A DNA stretch of 5,945 bases from DATNBT01 sp964579765. Lineage in GTDB: Bacteria; Acidobacteriota; Vicinamibacteria; Vicinamibacterales; CAVVIG01. The stretch lies in assembly GCA_964579765.1 (NCBI GenBank), contig CAZOIK010000284.1, positions 1 through 5,945 of the forward strand, read 5' to 3'. Positions within the stretch are counted from its first letter, which is position 1, and the number at the start of each line of letters is the position of its first letter. Positions 4,773-5,945 of the stretch are shown here, piece after piece. The notes beneath the pieces are model-generated. The model saw only the letters and a program-made list of their open reading frames with translations, was not told the origin of the DNA and ran no database searches. Both the position numbers and the translations under genes were made by a program.

Positions 4773-5654
4773 TCACACTGCCACATACAACGCACCCGGA
4801 TGGACGCGGACGCGCAGGCTCGTGCCGCCGGCGACCGGCTCGCCGTCCACGTGATAGGCCATCGGGCGGTCGCTCTCAATCGTCGCGCCGCTGATCTGCC
4901 TGATCGAACAGCCTCTTGCGCGGTCAACCGTGCCTTGAAACAGCTTCGGCAGCTGCACGATCGTGTTGATCCGCGACTGCTCCTCCATCACGACCAGATC
5001 CAGCAGCCCGTCGTCCACGCGGGCGCGTGGCGCGATGACGGCGCCGTTGCCGAACTCCGGCGAGTTCGCAACCGTCACCAGCACGGCGCGGACCGTCTTG
5101 CCGCCGTTGTCTGCCGGCGTGCGAATCGTGTACGTCGCGGGCTCGTAGGCGCACAGCGCGCGGCCCGCAATCCACGCGTAGTTCGCGAAGCCGCGCTTGT
5201 GGCCGCCTTCGCTGAACTTCCACGCAACGTGGGCGTCGAAGCCGATGCCGGCGACGTTCACGAAGAACCGATCGTCGATTTCGCCGACGTCGATGCGCCT
5301 GGGCTCCGCGCCAATCGCACGTCGAATGGCGTCAGCCGGGTTCTGACTGATCGCCAGCTGCCGCGCGAGGCCGTTGCCCGACCCGGCCGGCACGATGCCG
5401 AGCGGCACCTCGCCGAAGACCAGCGCCGAGGCGACCTCGTTGATCGTGCCGTCGCCGCCCCACGCCATGACCAGACGCGCCCCGCGCGCGGCGGCCGCCT
5501 TGGCGAGCTCGCGCGCGTGTCCCTGGCGCTCGGTGACGAACACCTCCGCCGGATCGCCGTGCCGATCGACGATGGCCGACGCGAGCTCGGCGCGCGCACG
5601 CGCCGCCTCCGGCCTCACGCCGCCGGAGATGGGATTGATGATGAAGGCGATCAC
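4773..5654 (-). CDS. YegS/BmrU-type lipid (diacylglycerol) kinase
   Basis: This 293-residue protein belongs to the DAGK catalytic-domain family. It should phosphorylate a lipid such as diacylglycerol or a related alcohol with ATP, at the inner face of the membrane; the substrate cannot be fixed from sequence. The N-terminal FIINPISGG (4-12) is the family start. Nucleotide-binding motifs are GGDGTINE (66-73) and PAGSGNGLAR (89-98). FVNVAGIGFDAHV lies at 131-143, NSPEFGNGAVIAP at 197-209, DDGLLDL with a conserved Asp at 214-220, and HVDGEP at 268-273 with the conserved C-terminal Glu. There is no signal peptide or membrane segment, as usual for the family. The start is GTG (5654-5652), and its G is also the last base of the upstream gene's TAG (TAGTG). 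No well-spaced Shine-Dalgarno sequence is seen, so translation is probably coupled to the upstream gene. Confidence 0.93.
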   Translation of the reverse strand: MIAFIINPISGGVRPEAARARAELASAIVDRHGDPAEVFVTERQGHARELAKAAAARGARLVMAWGGDGTINEVASALVFGEVPLGIVPAGSGNGLARQLAISQNPADAIRRAIGAEPRRIDVGEIDDRFFVNVAGIGFDAHVAWKFSEGGHKRGFANYAWIAGRALCAYEPATYTIRTPADNGGKTVRAVLVTVANSPEFGNGAVIAPRARVDDGLLDLVVMEEQSRINTIVQLPKLFQGTVDRARGCSIRQISGATIESDRPMAYHVDGEPVAGGTSLRVRVHPGALYVAV

Positions 5655-5945
5655 TACTTCAGCGTGATCCTCACGGCGTGCCCGTCGGACGCGTCGGTGA
5701 GCTCGATCGCATCCGCCGAGATGGCCGCGACGCGATAGTTCGTCGCGACCGGATCGCCGACCTTGACGAGGAGCACGCCGTTCGACGTGGACAGAATGCC
5801 TGTGCGGACGCCGCCATCTTCCGCGATGCCGATGAGCGTGAATGGCGGCGGCGCGGGCGCAGCGGGCGGGGGCGGGGGGGCCGGCGGGGCCGCGACGGGC
5901 GCCCGGGCCGCCCCGCGCGGCGCGGCGCCCGGGGGGGGAGTCCCG
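5654..5945 (-). CDS. C-terminus of a Pro/Ala-rich protein with a PilP/GspC-like domain (partial)
   Basis: Ninety-six codons plus the TAG stop (5656-5654) are visible; the N-terminus lies beyond the right edge. The first 34 or so visible residues are a Pro/Ala-rich linker. Then comes a compact 62-residue end domain beginning FTLIGIAEDGGVRTGILS, with VLLVKVGDPV and a final YRVAAISADAIELTD. This pattern of a short beta-rich domain with LIGI, a VKVGDxV turn and a VxxIxxDxIEL strand after a Pro-rich linker resembles the periplasmic homology region of GspC (type II secretion) and PilP (type IV pilus). The assignment is by pattern only. The stop overlaps the GTG of the lipid kinase by one base. The linker coding region is almost only G and C, so frame errors there cannot be excluded. 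Confidence 0.6.
   Translation of the reverse strand, partial: GTPPPGAAPRGAARAPVAAPPAPPPPPAAPAPPPFTLIGIAEDGGVRTGILSTSNGVLLVKVGDPVATNYRVAAISADAIELTDASDGHAVRITLK
5862..5945. other. extreme G+C stretch at window end
   Basis: Only three of these 84 bases are A or T (5895, 5939, 5941). The stretch includes a G7 and a G8 or longer run, the 10-base palindrome CGGGCGCCCG (5896-5905) and two copies of GGCGCCCGGG (5898-5907 and 5924-5933). On the minus strand it encodes the Pro/Ala linker of the partial gene. Such sequence is prone to sequencing and assembly error, so the linker's exact length and frame are uncertain. Confidence 0.7.

Overview
The window is GC-rich bacterial DNA from a chromosome. It carries central carbon metabolism genes, a lipid-kinase gene and two gene fragments at the edges. 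Gene content, strong GC bias at third codon positions, and intergenic hairpins of the CACGAA and TTCAG-loop kinds would fit an environmental Acidobacteriota (Vicinamibacteria-like) genome. That assignment rests on recall of similar sequences and is tentative. I see no tRNA, rRNA, CRISPR array, insertion sequence or phage gene.

Left block (positions 1-2906, minus strand, read right to left): icd (NADP isocitrate dehydrogenase), then a 123-base gap filled by a long imperfect inverted repeat, then mdh (malate dehydrogenase), a small DoxX-like membrane protein, and the first 17 codons of another gene that leaves the window. The order and short gaps suggest one transcription unit joining two TCA-cycle enzymes to a small membrane protein. 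The inverted repeat may separate or tune expression of icd and mdh.

Middle (2907-3121): a 215-base divergent promoter region. It holds a hairpin, two tandem DnaA-box-like 10-mers, a 6-base inverted repeat and a -10-like element almost abutting the serA start.

Right block: serA (D-3-phosphoglycerate dehydrogenase, plus strand, 3122-4714) would encode a complete long-type enzyme of about 530 residues, but an in-frame TAG at codon 63 (3308-3310) interrupts it. serA converges on a YegS/BmrU-type lipid (diacylglycerol) kinase gene on the minus strand, with a strong GC hairpin in the 58-base gap. The kinase has a GTG start that overlaps by one base the stop codon of an upstream minus-strand gene. 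Only the C-terminus of that gene is visible: a Pro/Ala-rich linker followed by a PilP/GspC-like domain. The last 84 bases of the window are almost pure G+C and may be hard-to-sequence or assembly-edge sequence.

Nothing here amounts to a convincing new biological system. The points most worth following up are the serA amber codon and the intergenic inverted repeat between icd and mdh.
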